A stretch of DNA of 64,000 nt from Cymbidium sinense (GCA_021442155.1 JAKCPB010001437.1:1-64000); one strand, 5' to 3'. Positions 11,488 through 23,812 are shown, counted from the stretch's first letter. Program-made: numbers and translations. The notes: generated by a model from the sequence alone, not told the origin.

Positions 11488-11960
11488 AATAGAGAACAAA
11501 TTAAATTCAACATTTTTTCCTTTTGATTTCATCAACCAAGTAGCACCCTAAGTTTTCTAAGACACAAGAGATGGCATAGATAAAAAAATGAGCACCATTA
11601 GAGTAAATTAAACATGCTAGATAAGTAAAGTCATCTCTACTGTAAAGACACAGTTCCATAAGCAAAGAAATCGATCGGTCGTTCTTTCGCTTTCTAGTTC
11701 CCACCAGAACCATCACCACCTCTAGAGTAACGAGATCTTCCATTCATATCCCCGATCTCTTCCTCCACCGCCACCACGGTGGTAACCTCCATTGCTTCTG
11801 CTGCTTCCATAACCACCACTGCTCCAACCACCACCTCCATATCCACTAGCACATCTAGATCCCCCACCACCATCGTAACCACCACATCCGCTTCCACCGC
11901 CAGACTGACTGAGCCTGGGTTGACGGAGATATTCCTACTGTCAAGGTTCTGCCCATTCTT
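11488..11960 (-). pseudogene. GR-RBP retrocopy fragment, copy 1 (full length of the module)
   Basis: Read on minus: the end of an RRM (NGQNLDSRNISVN), a glycine-rich domain rich in GGY/GGG/SRG, the C-terminal tail, about 220 bp of 3'UTR and an A-run. This matches plant glycine-rich RNA-binding proteins of the AtGRP7 type, whose RRM ends in GR.ITVNEAQSR and is followed by a Gly/Arg/Tyr-rich tail. Those proteins bind RNA in nucleus and cytoplasm. The first three-quarters of the RRM is absent, so it cannot be a working gene. This copy has an extra G in the GCCTGGGTTGA region and a 2-nt loss near the SRS codons, so the frame is broken. The Trp codon near the end is TAG. Its 5' side joins TTAGGG directly. 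Confidence 0.82.
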
Positions 11961-12885
11961 AGGGTATAGGGTTAGTTTAGGATTTAGGATTTTGGGTTAA
12001 TGGTTTAGGGTTGTAGGTTTTAGGGTTTAGGGTTTAGGGTTTATGGTTTAGGGCTTTAGAGTTTATATTTTAGGGTTTACGGTTTATGGTTTATGGTTTA
12101 GGGTTTAGGGTTTATGGTTTTTTAAAAAAAAAATAAAGAAAACTAATAGGTTTAGGTTTATTTAGTCTATTTTTATTTATTTGAGTTTATATTATTTTTT
12201 ATTTAAGTTTATTTTTTTATTTTTATTTAGTTTAGTTTATTTATTTATGCTTTATTTATTTTAGTTTGGGTTTTTTATTTTATTTTATTTTTTAGGTTTA
12301 AGTTTATTTTTTAGTTGTGTTTTATTTTTATTTTATTTTTTAAGTTTAGGTTATATTTTTTATTTTTAGGTTTAGGTTTATGTTTTTATTTTCTTTTATT
12401 TTGTTTAAGTTTTCAGTTTTTAGTTTAGGTTTATTTTTTAATTAGGTTAGAGTTTAGGTTTATTTGTAGTTTTTTTTATTTCCTTTAGTTTAGGTTTAGG
12501 TTTAGGTTTAGATTTTAATTATTTTATTTTATTTATTTTTTATTTTTTTATTTTATTTTTTTTAGTTTAAGTTTTAAGTTTTATTTTTTATCTATTTTTC
12601 AATTTTATTTTTAGCTTTTTTTTAGGTTTAGGATTTTATTTATTTTTTTATTTTATTTTAAGTTTATTTTTTTAGTTTTTATTTTTATTTAAGTTTTTTA
12701 TTCTTAGGTTTAATTTATTTATTTTTGTTTAGTTTAAGTTTTTATTTATTTTATTTTAGTTTATTTTATTTTTATTTTATCTTTATCTGGGTTAGGCCTT
12801 TTATCTTATTTATATGTTATTTAGTTTAGTGCCATTATTATATTTAGAGTATAACATTTAGTTTTCAGTTTAGTCCCAGGATCTG

Positions 12886-13420
12886 TAAAGTTTAAGGCTC
12901 AGTGGCCCAGTGGCTGGCTCAGTGGCCTGTGGCTAGGCTCAGGTCAGTGGCTCAGTGGGCTCAGTGTCCTGGCCTAGTGTTTCAGTGGCCCAGGGCCTGC
13001 CCCAGTGTCAACCTGTGGGTTTAGGGTTTGGCCTCAGTGGCCTAGGCCTTTAGGGTTTAGCCTAGGGTTCAACTCAGTGGTTTAGGCCTGTAGCCTTGTG
13101 GCTCAGAGCCCAGGGCCAGCAACTTTAGAGCCCAGTGGCCTAGGAGTGGCTCAAGGCCCACATGGCCTAGTGGGGTCTGGCCAGCACCAGTGGCTCAGTG
13201 GTCCAGGCCTAGGGCCTAAAGCCTGCCTAGGGCTCAGGTCACTTAGGGTGATTTAGAGTTTTAGGGTTGCCTTTAGATTTTGTGGTTTAGTCGCAGGTCA
13301 GAGCTGTAAAGATTAGGGTTTAAGGCCTATGGTTAATCTGAGGGTCTTTAAGTCCCACACGATTTTAGGCTTAGGGCTAGGTTTGGTTTAGTCCGGTCCA
13401 AGTTTTATCTTAGGTTTGCC
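12886..13420 (+). repeat. GC-rich CAGTGGCC/CTCAGG island
   Basis: Words such as GGCCCAGTGG, GGCTCAGTGG, GGCCTAGG and CCCAGGGCC replace the surrounding T-rich repeat. TTTAGGG words appear in between (for example GTTTAGGGTTTGG at 13019), so it grades into the telomere-like zone. It has no gene. Confidence 0.75.
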
Positions 13421-14139
13421 TTGGGGTTTTAACATGAACAAATTGATCAACATTTCTGGGATTTTATTTTAGTTTATTTTAAGGTTTAGTTTAGGTTTAG
13501 GTTTATTTTTTAGTGAGTTTTATTTTTTTTTTATTTTATATTTTTTTTATATTTTAGTTTAGGTTTTATTTTATTTTTTTTAGGTTTAAGTTTTTCATTT
13601 TATTTTAGGTTTATTTTAGGTTTATTTTAGGTTTTATTTTTTTAGTTTAGGTTTATGTTTATTTTAGTTTATTTTATTTTATTTAATTTAGGTTTAACTT
13701 TAGGTTTAGTTTATTTTAGGTTTAGGTTTAGGTTTTATTGATTTTAGTTTAGTTTCTTTTAGTTTAGGTTTAGGTTTATTTTATTTTATTTTTATTTTAC
13801 TTTTAGGTTTTTTTTAAGTCTTAGAGTTTAGGTTTTATTTTTTATTTATTTTTAGGTTTATTTATTAAAGGTATTATTTATTTTTATTTTATTTTATTTT
13901 AGGTTTATTTTATTTTATTTTATGTTTAGTTTTATTAAGCTTTTTTTATTCTTAGTTTTATGTTATTTTTAGTTTAGTTTAAGTTTTCTTTATTTTATTT
14001 AATTTATTTTATTTTTATTTTATTTTATTTTTTATTTATGTTTAAGTTTATTTTAGTTTGGCTCTTATTTTATTATTATTATTTTATCCAGCTTAGGTTT
14101 TATATATATTATTTTAGGTTTATTTATTTAAGCCTGGGT

Positions 14140-14490
14140 TGTCAGTTATCTAGTAGGAGTTTAGCCCAGAGGTCAGGTGAGTTTGTGGTTTTGGCCCAGT
14201 GTTTAGTGTCAGGCTCAGGCCCAGGATTTGGGCCCAATGCCAGCCAAGTGGCCCAGTGGAGAGTGGCTCAGTGGCCTGGGTCAACCTGGTGGCCTGAGCC
14301 TTATGATTTAGAGAGTGGTGTAAAGCTCAGTGATTGGTCAGTATTAAGGCCTGGGTCAGTTCAGTGGAGTCAGGGTCAGTGGCCCATGGCTCATTTAAGT
14401 CAGAGCCTAAGTTTTGATGTCAGTGTCAGTTGGGATTTAGGATGCGGTTTGGCTCTCAGTGGTCTTTAGTGTAAGGGTTTAGGGTTTAGT
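14140..14490 (+). repeat. GC-rich CAGTGGCC island
   Basis: Contains CAGGCTCAGGCCCAGG, GTGGCCCAGTGG and CAGTGGCCTGGG words, returning to TTTAGGG from 14475. It follows an AT-rich block that ends in TTATCCAGCTTAGG and TATATATATT (about 14083-14112), an ending shared by the next two units. Confidence 0.75.
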
Positions 14491-14852
14491 GGTGGATTTA
14501 GGGTTAGGTTGCAGTCAGTGGAAGATTAGGATTTTAGGTTAATTTGTGGAGGGTTTAGGTGAGATTTTAGGACTTAGGGTTTGGGTTTAGGTTTAAGGTT
14601 TAATGTTTAAGGTTTAGGGTTTAGGTTAGTTTAGGTGGATTTGTGGTTTTAGGGTTAGTGTTTAGATTTTAGGGTTTAGGGTTGTAGGTTTAGAGTTGTA
14701 AGATTAGGGTTTAAGGTTTATGGTTAATTTTAGGATTTAGGTTTTAAGGTTCAAGGTTTACAATTTTTAGGGCTTAGGGTTTAGGGTTTAGGGTTTAGGT
14801 CTAAGGTTCAAGTTTTATTTTAAGGTTTAAGGTTTTTGGGGTTTTTTTTTTT

Positions 14853-15146
14853 AACATAGAATAAATTCAAATTCAATATTTCTTCTTCTCAATTCTCACA
14901 ACCAAGTAACATACCAAGTTTTTTTAAGACACAAGATGACATAGATAAAAAATGAGCATGCATAGAAAAATAAAAACCCTAGATAACTAGAACTATCTCC
15001 TCTCAGAAAGACAGGTTCCATAAGTAGCAGATCGGATCGACCCTTCTTCAGTTTCTCTAGTTCCCATTAAAACCACCCTGGCCTCTCGAGTAACGAGATC
15101 CACCATCATATCACTGATCTCTCCCTCCACCACCACTACAATTCCA
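14853..15146 (-). pseudogene. GR-RBP fragment, copy 2 (truncated in the Gly domain)
   Basis: It carries the A-run, complete 3'UTR and the C-terminal codons (on minus GGSRYSRGQGGFNGN), with the Trp codon as TAG and the native TGA still present. The CAG/CGG codon in the RD.GYD motif is followed by an additional TGA. The 5' part stops inside the glycine-rich region at ACCACCACTACAATTCC (+) and joins an AT-rich block. Copy 3 has the same breakpoint, so the truncation predates their duplication. Confidence 0.8.
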
Positions 15147-16570
15147 TTTAGTTTATTTTTTTTATTTATTTTAATTTATTTTATTTTTCTTTTTATTTAG
15201 GTTTATTTTCTATTTTTATTTATTTTAATATATTTATTTTAGGTTTATTTATTTTAATTTAGGTTTTTTATTTTAGTTTTTTTAAGGTTTATGTTTAGGT
15301 TTAGCTTTATTTTTTAGTTGAGTTTTATTTTTTTATTTTATATTTTTAGGTTTAGTTTATATTTTTAGGTTTAGGTTATTATTTTATTTTTTTTAGGTTT
15401 AAGTTTTAGGTTTTTATTTTAGGTTTATTTTTAGGTTTATTTTTAGGTTTTCTTTTTTAGTTTAAGTTTATGTTTATTTTTAGTTTATTTTATTTTATTT
15501 AGTTTAGGTTTAACTTTAGGTTTAGTTTATTTTAGGTTTAGGTTTAGATTTTATTGATTTTAGTTTAGTTTCTTTCAGTTTAGGTTTAGGTTTATTTTAT
15601 TTTATTTTTATTTTATGTTTAGGTTTTTTTTAAGTTTAGGGTTTAGGTTTTAATTATTATTTATTTTTAGGTTTATTTATTAGGTTTAGGTTATTATTTA
15701 GCTTTTATTTTATTTTATTTTAGGTTTATTTTATTTTTATTTTACGTTTAGTTTTAATTTTATTTTTTTTTATTCTTAGTTTTATGTTATTTTTAGTTTA
15801 TTTTAAGTTTCTTTCTTTATTTTATTTTAATTTATTTTTATTTTATTATTATTTTTTATTTAGGTTTAGGTTTAATTTAGGCTTTTATCTTATTATTATT
15901 TTTTATTTTATCCATGCCAGTTTTATATATATATTATTCTTAGGTTTATTTATCAGAATTTAATTTTTTAGTTTTTAGGGTATAGGTCAGGTTTAGGGTT
16001 TAGTTTAGAGTAAGGTTGGTCAGTGGCTTAGGGTTTAGTTTGGGTGGTGTGGCCTGGGGTTTAGGGTTTGAGGGCCCAGCCTTTAAACTCAGATTTTGGC
16101 CTGGCTCAGCAAGTGTGATCAGGGCCTGGTGGCCCAGTCAGGTTTTTCAGGGTTAGGTTTAGGTCTGATAGGAGAGTGGCATTTAAGGTTTATTTAGGTT
16201 TAAAGGGTTTAGTGGTTTTGTTTAGGGTTTAGTTTAGGTTTTTGTGGGTAGTATTTTTTAGGGTTAGTGTAGGTTTATTGTGTGATTAGGGTTTATGGTT
16301 TTAGGTTTTAGGGTTTAGGTGGGTTTAGGGTTTAGGACAGGGTTTAGTTTAAAGTTTAGGGTTTAGGTTAGGTTAGTGGATTTAGGTTTTAGGGTTTTAA
16401 TATTTAGATTTTAGGATTTAGTTAGGTTTAGAGTTGTAAGATTAGATTTCTTATTAATTTTTGGTTTAGGATCAAGGTTTATGATTTTTAGGCCTTAGGG
16501 TTTAGGGTTTAGGGTTTAGGTCTAAGGTTCAAGTTTTATTTTAAGGTCTAAGGTTTTTGGGGTTTTTTTT
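15147..16570 (+). repeat. Satellite interval between GR-RBP copies 2 and 3
   Basis: An AT-rich block (15147-15960) ends in TATATATATATTATTCTTAGG. A weakly GC-rich zone follows at 16010-16150 and a TTTAGGG zone at 16150-16570. The last 70 bp (GTCTAAGGTTCAAGTTTTA and so on) almost repeat the sequence before copy 2, confirming that module and flank were duplicated together. Confidence 0.8.
16010..16150 (+). repeat. Small GC-rich island
   Basis: GGTCAGTGGCTTAGGG, GGCCCAGCC and GGTGGCCCAGTCAGG words lie inside otherwise TTTAGGG-like DNA. It is weaker than the islands at 12886 and 45270 and occupies the same place in the unit, after an AT-rich block. Confidence 0.6.
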
Positions 16571-16859
16571 AACATAGAATAAATTCATATTCAACATTTC
16601 TTCTTCTTAATTTCGTCAACCAAGTAACATACCAAGTTTTTTAAGACACAAGCGATGACATAGATATGAGCATGCATAGAGAAAATAAAAAACCCTAGAT
16701 AACTAGAACTGTCTCCTCTGTAAAGACAGTTCCATAAGCAGCAGATCGGATCGACCCTTCTTCAGTTTCTTTAGTTCCCATTAAAACCACCCTAGCCTCT
16801 CGAGTAACGGGATCCGTCATCATATCCCTGATCTCTCCCTCCACCACCACTACAATTTC
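16571..16859 (-). pseudogene. GR-RBP fragment, copy 3 (truncated, sister of copy 2)
   Basis: It has the same structure and breakpoint as copy 2 (ACCACTACAATTTCA on +). On minus the tail reads RDQGYDDGSRY, then the Gly-Trp region with two stops (TAG after SRG, TAA in the Trp codon) and the native TGA. Copy 2 and copy 3 start 1718 bp apart, the local period. Confidence 0.8.
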
Positions 16860-18090
16860 ATTTAGTTTATTTTTTTATTTATTTTAAATTTTTTTATTTA
16901 GGTTTATTTTTTATATTTATTTATTTTAATTTATTTATTTTAGGTTTATTTATTATAATTTAGGTTTTTATTTTAGTTTTTTTTAAGGTTTAGTTTTAAG
17001 TTTAGGTTTATTTTTTAGTTGAGTTTTATTTTTTTTTATTTTATATTTTTAGGTTGATTTTTTTTTTAGGTTTAGGTTTTTATTTTATTTTTTTTAGGTT
17101 TAAGTTTTAGGTTTTTATTTTAGGTTTATTTTTAGGTTTATTTTAGGTTTTATTTTTTAGTTTAGGTTTATGTTTATTTTTAATTTATTTTATTTTATTT
17201 AGTTGAGGTTTAACTTTAGGTTTAGTTTATTTTAGGTTTAGGTTTATGTTTTATTGATTTTAGTTTAGTTTCTTTCTAATTTAGGTTTAGGTTTATTTTA
17301 TTTTATTTTATTTTATGCTTAGGTTTTTTTAAGTTTAGGGTTTAGGTTTTATTTTTTATTTATTTTTAGGTTTATTTATTAGGTTTAGGTTATTATTTAG
17401 CTTTTATTTTATTTTATTTTATTTTAGGTTTATTTTATGTTTATTTTACATTTAGTTTTAATTTTATTGCTTTTTATTTTAGTTTATGTTATTTTTAGTT
17501 TATTTTATGTTTTCTTATTTTATTTTAATTTATTTTTTTTATTTTATTTTATTTTAGGTTTATGTTTAGGTTTAGTTTAGTTTTAGCTTTATTTTATTAT
17601 TATTTTTATTTTATCCAGCTAGGTTTTATATATATTATTTTTGGTTTTATTTAGTTAGTTTTTTAGTTTTTTAGGGTTTAGGGTATTTGGTTATGGTTTA
17701 GAGTTTCATTTAGGGTTTAGTGTTGCTGGGGTGGCTCAGGGTCAGGGTAGGGTTAGTTTGGAGGGTTAGTTTAGGATTTGGGTTTGAGTTTAGTTTCAGC
17801 TTTGTTTATCTTTTTAGTGTTTGGCAAGTTTAGGGTTTAGGGTTTAGGGTTTAGTGTAGGGTTTAGGGTTAGGATTTTGGGTTTATGATTTAGGTCAGAG
17901 TGTGTAAGGTTTATGGTTGTTTAGTTGGATTTGGGTTTAGTGGTTTTGGGGTAGGTAAAGGTTTTAGTTTTTGTGGTTTAGTAGGGTAGTGTATGTTTAG
18001 GTAGGATTAGGGTTTAGGGTTTGGGGTTGGGTTTTTTTAGGTTTTGGGTTTAGGTCTAAGATTATAGTTTTTAAGGTTTTGATTTCTTTT
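16860..18090 (+). repeat. Satellite interval between GR-RBP copies 3 and 4
   Basis: An AT-rich block (16860-17660) is nearly collinear with 15147-15960, including TTTATTGATTTTAGTTTAG (about 17248) and the TTATCCAGCTAGG ending. A TTTAGGG zone at 17660-18085 follows, with a perfect run of four units near 17828. The T-run before copy 4 is interrupted (GATTTCTTTT). Confidence 0.8.
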
Positions 18091-18573
18091 AATAGAGAAT
18101 AAATTTAGATTCAACATTTCTTCTTTTTGATTTCAGCAACTAAGTAACACATCAAGTTTTCTAAGACACAAGAGATGACATATATAAGAAATGAGCACGT
18201 ATAGAGTGAACCAAAAACCCTAGATAACTAGAATCATGTCCACTATAAAGACACAGTTCCATAAGCAACAGATCAGATCATCCCTTCTTCAGTTTCTCTA
18301 GTTCTCATCAAAACCACCCCAGCCTCTCGAGTAGAGAGATCCACCATCATATCCCTGATCTCTCCCTTCGCCACCACTATGGTTGTAACCTCTGTCACTC
18401 CTCCCGCCTCCATAACTACCACTGCTCTGACCACCACCTCCATATCCACCAGCACCTCCAGATCCCCCACCACCACTACGATAATCATTGCCTCGGCCTT
18501 CGCCTCCACTACCAGATCTAGACTGAGCCTGCTTGATAATGATGTTCCTGTTATCAAGGTTTTTCCCATTCTT
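18091..18573 (-). pseudogene. GR-RBP retrocopy fragment, copy 4 (frame almost intact)
   Basis: On minus the native frame runs without an indel from NGKNLDNRNIIIKQAQSR through the whole glycine-rich domain (GGGGSGGAGGYGGGGQSSG) to GGFDEN. It is broken only by TAG in place of the Trp codon four codons before the native TGA. The 3'UTR follows. No start codon or RRM precedes it; the 5' end joins TTAGGG at 18573. The valine-rich and threonine-rich open frames overlapping it are other-frame shadows of the GGN codons. Confidence 0.83.
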
Positions 18574-21500
18574 AGGGTTTAGGTTTATTTTTTAATTTAT
18601 TTCATTACTTTAGATCGAGGTTCATGGTTTAGGGTTTAAGGTGTTTGGGGTTTTGTGGTGTAGGGTTTAGGTTTAGGGTTTGTGGGTTTAGGGTTTAAGA
18701 TTTAGGATTTGAGGGTTTATGCTTGGGGTTTAGGTTTAGGATTATTTAGGGTTTAGGGTTTAGGATTTAGTGTAGGGTTTACTGGAGATTGCAGGTTTAG
18801 GGTTTAGGTATAGGTTTTTAGGGTTTTGGGTTTAGGGTTTAGATTTAGGGTTTAAGGTTTTTTTTTTATCTAAGCAAACCAAGAGTTTAGGTTTATTTAG
18901 TTTATTTTATTTATTTTAGTTTATTTTATTTTTTTTTATTTATGTTTATTTTTATTTTATTTATTTTAGTTTATTTATTTTAGTTTGATTTTATTTTTTA
19001 GTTTTTTTAGGTTTAGTTTATTTTTAGTTGAGTTTTATTTTTATTTTATTTTTAGGATTATGTTTTACTTTTATTTTAGGTTTAGGTTTAGGTTTTATTT
19101 TATTTTAGGTTAGGTTTTTTTATGTTTATTTTAGGTTTTATTTTTTAGTTTAGATTTGTTTTAATTTATTTTATTTTAGTTAGTTTAGTTCAAGTTTAGT
19201 TTTTAAGGTTTTATTTATTTTAGTTTAATTTATTTTAGTTTAGTTTAAGTTTATTTTATTTTGTTTATTTTATTTTTATGATAGGATTAAGTTTTTTTAG
19301 TTTAGGGTTTAAGATTTATTTTATGTTTATATTTAGGTTTATTTTTTAGGTTTAGGTCATTATTTAATTTTTATTTTATTATTTTTATTATTTTACATTT
19401 AGTTTTAATTTTATTAAGGATTTTAATTCTTAGTATTATCTTATTTTTAGTTTAGTTTAGTTTACATTATTATATTTTAGTTTATTTTAATTTTAATTTA
19501 TTTTATTTTTTAGGTTTAGTTTTAGTTTATGTTTTATTTTATTTTATTATTTATTTTATCCAGTTTAGTTTTTTTATAAATATTATTTTTAGGTATGATT
19601 TAATTTAGGTTTAGGTTTTAGGTTTTTTGGGTATTGGTGTTTAGGTTTAGGGTTTTAGTGGTCCCAGTAGGGTTTAGGTCAGTTTGGCTCAGTTTAGGTT
19701 TAGCTCAGTGGCTAGGAGGTTTGGTTTTAGGGGTCAGGTTAACATAGAAGTCAATATAGGGCATGGGTAGGATCAGTTTTAACCTTTAGTTTTATAGTTT
19801 TAGGGTCAGTGGTCACAGGGTCATTTTGGGGTAGTGGCTTTATTTTATGGTTGTGTTTTTTTGAGTTCACTTTTAGGGTGTAAGTTTGATTTGTGTGGTT
19901 GGTTTAGGTAGTTTAGGTAGGATTTGTTTAGGGCTTTAGGTTATTTTAAAAAAAAAAACAAGCAACCCAGGTTTAGGTTTATTTAGTTTATTTTTTTTTA
20001 TCTTTATTTTAGTTTATTTTATTTTATTTAGGTATTTTGTTTAGGTTTATTTATTTTTAGGTTTATTTATTTTAATTTAAGTTTTTATTTTAGTTTATTT
20101 TTTAAGTTTTTTATTTTAGGTTTATGTTTATTTTTAGTTTTAGTTTTATTTTATTTTATTTTTAGGTGTGTTTTATTTTATTTTACATTTTAAATTTATG
20201 ATTTGTATCTTTTTTAGGTTTAGGTTTTAGGTTTTATTTTAGGTTTATTTTTAGGTATTATTTTTTAGTTCAGGTTTATTTTTAGTTTATTTTATTTTAT
20301 TTAGTTTAGGGTTTTAGTTTAGTTTATTTTAGGTTTAGGTTTTATTTATTTTAGTTTAATTTATTTTTGTTTATGTTTAGGTTAATTTTATTATGTTTAT
20401 TTTAGGTTTTGTTTTTTTCTAGTATAGGCTTTAATTTTTATTTTTTATTTATGTTTAGGTTTTACTTTCAGGTTTATTTTTTTGGTTAAGGTTTTTATTT
20501 AGTATTTTTTATTTTATTTTAATTTTATGTTTAGTTTTTATTTTATTTAGTTTTTTTATTTTAAGGTTTAGGATTTCATTTTTGATTTAATTATATTTTT
20601 TGATTTAAGTTTAAGTTTAGGTTTTTGTTTTAATTTAGGTTTTTATTTTTTCATTTTTTTAATTTTATTTGACTTTAGGTTTGATATTTATTTTATTTTT
20701 AGGTTTTATTTAGTTTAGGTTTAGGTTTTAGGTTTTTAGGGTTTAGGGATTCGGTTCATGGTTTGGGGTTTAGGTTTATTGTATTTTAGGTCATGTTTGG
20801 GTTTAGGTTTAGGGTTTAGGGTTTTAGAATTTTAGGGTTTAAGATTTAGTGTTTAGGGCTCAGGGTTTACAGGTATATGATTTTGAGATTATAGTTTAGG
20901 GTTTAGAGTTTAGATTGGGCCTAGGTCAGAGTTGGGTTTTAGTGTTTTAGTTTGGGTTTAGGTTTTTTTTTTTAAATTTTTATTTTTTTTTTAAATTCAA
21001 ATTCTAGGTTTAAGTTTATTTAGTTTATTTTTATTTATTTTAGTTTATTTTATTTTTTATTTTTATGTAAGTTTTTTTATATTTTTATTTAGTTTAGTTT
21101 ATTTATTTTAGTTTAGGTTTTTTATTTTTGTTTATTTTTTTTAGGTTTAGGTTTAGGTTTAGGCTTATTTTTTAGATTAGTTTTATTTTTGTTTTATTTT
21201 TTAGGTCTAGATTTTGATTTTTATTTTTAGGTTTAGGTTTAGGTATTTATTTTATTTTATTAGGTTTATGTTTTAAGCTTATTTTTAGGTTATAATTTTA
21301 GATAGGTTTACATTTATTTTATGTTTATTAAATTTATTTAGGGTTTAGTTTTAGGTTGAGGTTTAGTTTATTTAGTTTAGGTCTAGGTTTTATTTATTTT
21401 AATTTAACTTATTTTAGTTTAGTTTAGGTTTATTTTATTTTTTATTTTAAGTTTAGGTATTTTTAGTTTTATTTTATGTTTTATTTTTATTTATTTTTAA

Positions 21501-21920
21501 GTTTATTTTAGGTATAGGTTTTATTTAGTATTTATTTTATTTTATTTTATTTTTTTTATTTTTTAGGTTTAGTTTTTATTTTATTTAGGTTTTTATTTAT
21601 TTTAGTTTAGTTTATGTTTTATTTATATTATTTTAGTTTAGTTTTTATTTTTATTTTATTTTCTTTTAGGTTTAAGTTTAAGTTTTAGTTTAGGTTTTAT
21701 TTTATTTTATTTTGGTTTAGGTTTTTATTTAATTTATTTTTATGTTTTAATTAGTTTAGGTTTAGCTTTAGCTTTTTTTTAGGGTTTAGGGTTTAGGGTT
21801 GGTTAGGGTTGGAGTTTAGGGTTTAGGGTTTAGGATTTAGACTTTAGGGCCTAGGTATTATGATTTAGGGTTCAGGGTTTAAGGTTTTAGGATCTAGGGT
21901 TTAGGGTTTTAGTTTTTTTT
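18574..21920 (+). repeat. Satellite interval between copies 4 and 5, with three units lacking GR-RBP
   Basis: The unit junctions (T-run plus A-rich segment plus AAACC or ACCC) are at about 18855, 19945 and 20966, steps of 1090 and 1021 bp. This shows the basic repeat without the GR-RBP module. AT-rich blocks fill 18880-19600, 19965-20730 and 21000-21780, and TTTAGGG zones lie at 18571-18850, 19600-19940 (with CAGT/CTCAG words), 20730-20965 and 21780-21912. Confidence 0.8.
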
Positions 21921-22382
21921 ATAGAGAACAAATTCAGATTCGATATTTCTTCTATTTGATTTCATCAACCAAGTAACACACCAAGTTTTTTAAGACACAA
22001 GGGACAACATAGATAAAAAATGAGCATGCATAGAGCAAATTAGAAACCTTAGATAACTAGAACGCTTCCTTATAAGACATAGTTCCATAAGCAGTGATTG
22101 GATTGTTCTTTAGTTTCTCCAGTTCCCATCAAAACCACCCCGGCCTCTCAAGTAGTGTGATCTTCCATCATATCCCTGATCTCTCCCTCCGCCACCATGA
22201 CGGTTGTAACCTCCACCACTCCTCCCACCTCCATAACCATCACTGGTCCCACCACCACCTCCCTATCCACCAGCACCTCTAGATCCCCACCACCACCGCA
22301 ATAATCGCCGCTTCACCTTCACCACTAGATCTGGGACAGCCTTGTTGATGATGACGCCCCCATCAAGGTTTTTCCCATTCTT
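21921..22382 (-). pseudogene. GR-RBP retrocopy fragment, copy 5
   Basis: The module is full length. On minus it starts NGKNLDGGVIINKA, then loses one base near the QSRS codons, which shifts the frame. The C-terminal codons keep SDGNWRN-like sequence (GFDGNWRN) and end in TAA instead of TGA. The 3'UTR and eight-T run are present. Its flanks are TTTAGGG on both sides. Confidence 0.8.
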
Positions 22383-23523
22383 AGGGTTTATGGTTTAGGT
22401 TTATTAGGTTTTAGTTTTAGGTTTATTTTTAAATTTATTTAGTTACTTTAGGTTTGGGTTTATTTGGTTTAGGGGGTTAGGGTTTGGGTTTAGGGTTTAG
22501 TGTGTAGGGTTTAGGGTTTAGAGTTTAGAGTTTATCGTTTAGGCTTTTAAGGTTTATGCTTATAGGGTTTAGGGTTTAGGATTAGGGATTAGTGTTTAGG
22601 GTTTAGGGTTTAGTGTTTATGATTTAGTGTTTAGGATTTTTTTTAAAATTAAGTAAACCAGAAGATTTTGGTTTATTTTGTTTATTTTATTTATTTATTT
22701 TACTTTATTTTATTTTTTATTTTTATTTATTTATTTTATTTTTTATTTATTTTAGTTTATTTATTAATTTAGGATTTTATTTTAGTTTATTGTTTAAGTT
22801 TAGCATAAGTTTATGTTTATTTTTTATGAGTTTTATTTTATTTTATTTTAGTTTAAGTTTTATTTTATTTTTTAGGTTTAGGTTTAGGTTTTTATTTTAT
22901 TTTTAGGTTAGGTTTTATTTATTTTAGGTTTATTTTTAGGATTTATTTTTTTAGTTTAGTTTGTTTATTTGTTATTTTATTTTATTTAGTTAAAGTTTAG
23001 GTTTAGGTTTATTTAATTTAGGTTTAGGTTTTATTTATTTTAGTTTGTGTTTAGGTTTATTTTATTTTGTTTATTTTATTTTTATTTTAGGTTTAGGTTT
23101 TTTTTTGTTTTAAGCTTTAGGTTTTTCATTTTATTTTAAGTTTTACATTTAGGTTTATTTTATCAATTTAGGTTTTATTTAGTTTCTATTTTCTTTAGTT
23201 TAGGTTTATTTTATTTTTAATTTATGTTTAGTTTTAATTTTATTAAGGTTTTTTAATACTTAGTTTTATTTTATTTTATAGTTTAGTTTAGGTTTTTCTT
23301 TATTTTATTTTATTTTAGGTTTAGGTTTAGGTTTTAGTTTAGGTTTTTATTTTATTTTATTATTTTATTTTATCTAGGTTTGAATTTGTTATTTATATTT
23401 TTTTAGGTTATATTTAGTTCAGGTTTAGGTTTTCAGGTTTTTAGGGTTTAGGTATAGAGTTTAGTGTTTTAGGGTTTTGGGTTTAGGGTTTAGCATTGAG
23501 GGTTTAGAGTTTTTTGTTTTTTT
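22383..23523 (+). repeat. Satellite interval between copies 5 and 6
   Basis: A TTTAGGG zone (22380-22630) with clustered GGGTTTAGTGT variants leads to a good junction at 22632 (T7, AAAATTAAGTAAACC). An AT-rich block follows to about 23410, then a short TTTAGGG zone before copy 6. Confidence 0.8.
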
Positions 23524-23812
23524 AAGAGAGAACAAATTCATATTTAACATGTCTTCTTTTTGATTTCTTCAACCAAGTAACACACCAAGTTTTCTAAGAC
23601 ACAAGCAATGACATAGATCAAAAATGAGCACACTAGAGCAAATCAAAAACCCTAGATAACTAGAATCACTCTAATTTAAGACCTAGTTCCATAAGCAGTA
23701 GGTTGGATTGACCATTCTTCAATTTCTTTAGTTTCTATCAGAACCACTCTGGCCTCTCGAGTAGCGAGATCCACCATCATATCCCCGATCTTTCCCTTCA
23801 CCACCATTAACG
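23524..23812 (-). pseudogene. GR-RBP fragment, copy 6 (truncated in the Gly domain)
   Basis: The T-run, 3'UTR and C-terminal codons are present with the native TGA; the Trp codon is TAA. Homology ends at CACCACCATTAACG (+), inside the glycine-rich region, and passes into TTATTTTTAGGGTTTTATTT. Copy 7 breaks at nearly the same place with a similar partner sequence. Confidence 0.78.

Larger units (their letters stand above)
11961..14852 (+). repeat. Satellite interval between GR-RBP copies 1 and 2
   Basis: The layout is a TTTAGGG zone at 11955-12121, a T/A junction at about 12119-12140, an AT-rich block to about 12830, a GC-rich zone at 12886-13420, a second AT-rich block at 13460-14130 and a GC-rich zone at 14140-14490. 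A TTTAGGG zone then ends in eleven T at 14842-14852. The second AT block carries a diagnostic TTTATTGATTTTAGTTTAG word (about 13733) that recurs near 15550 and 17248, so it belongs to the same local amplification as copies 2 and 3. Confidence 0.8.

Noticed and set aside
18273..18569. Valine-rich minus-strand open frames (VVVGDLEVLVDMEVVV type) over many GR-RBP modules, and threonine/serine-rich frames on +
   Set aside because: They are other-frame readings of the GGN-rich native frame. They recur because the same DNA recurs, and the native frame with NITINQAQSR and the tail explains the sequence better.
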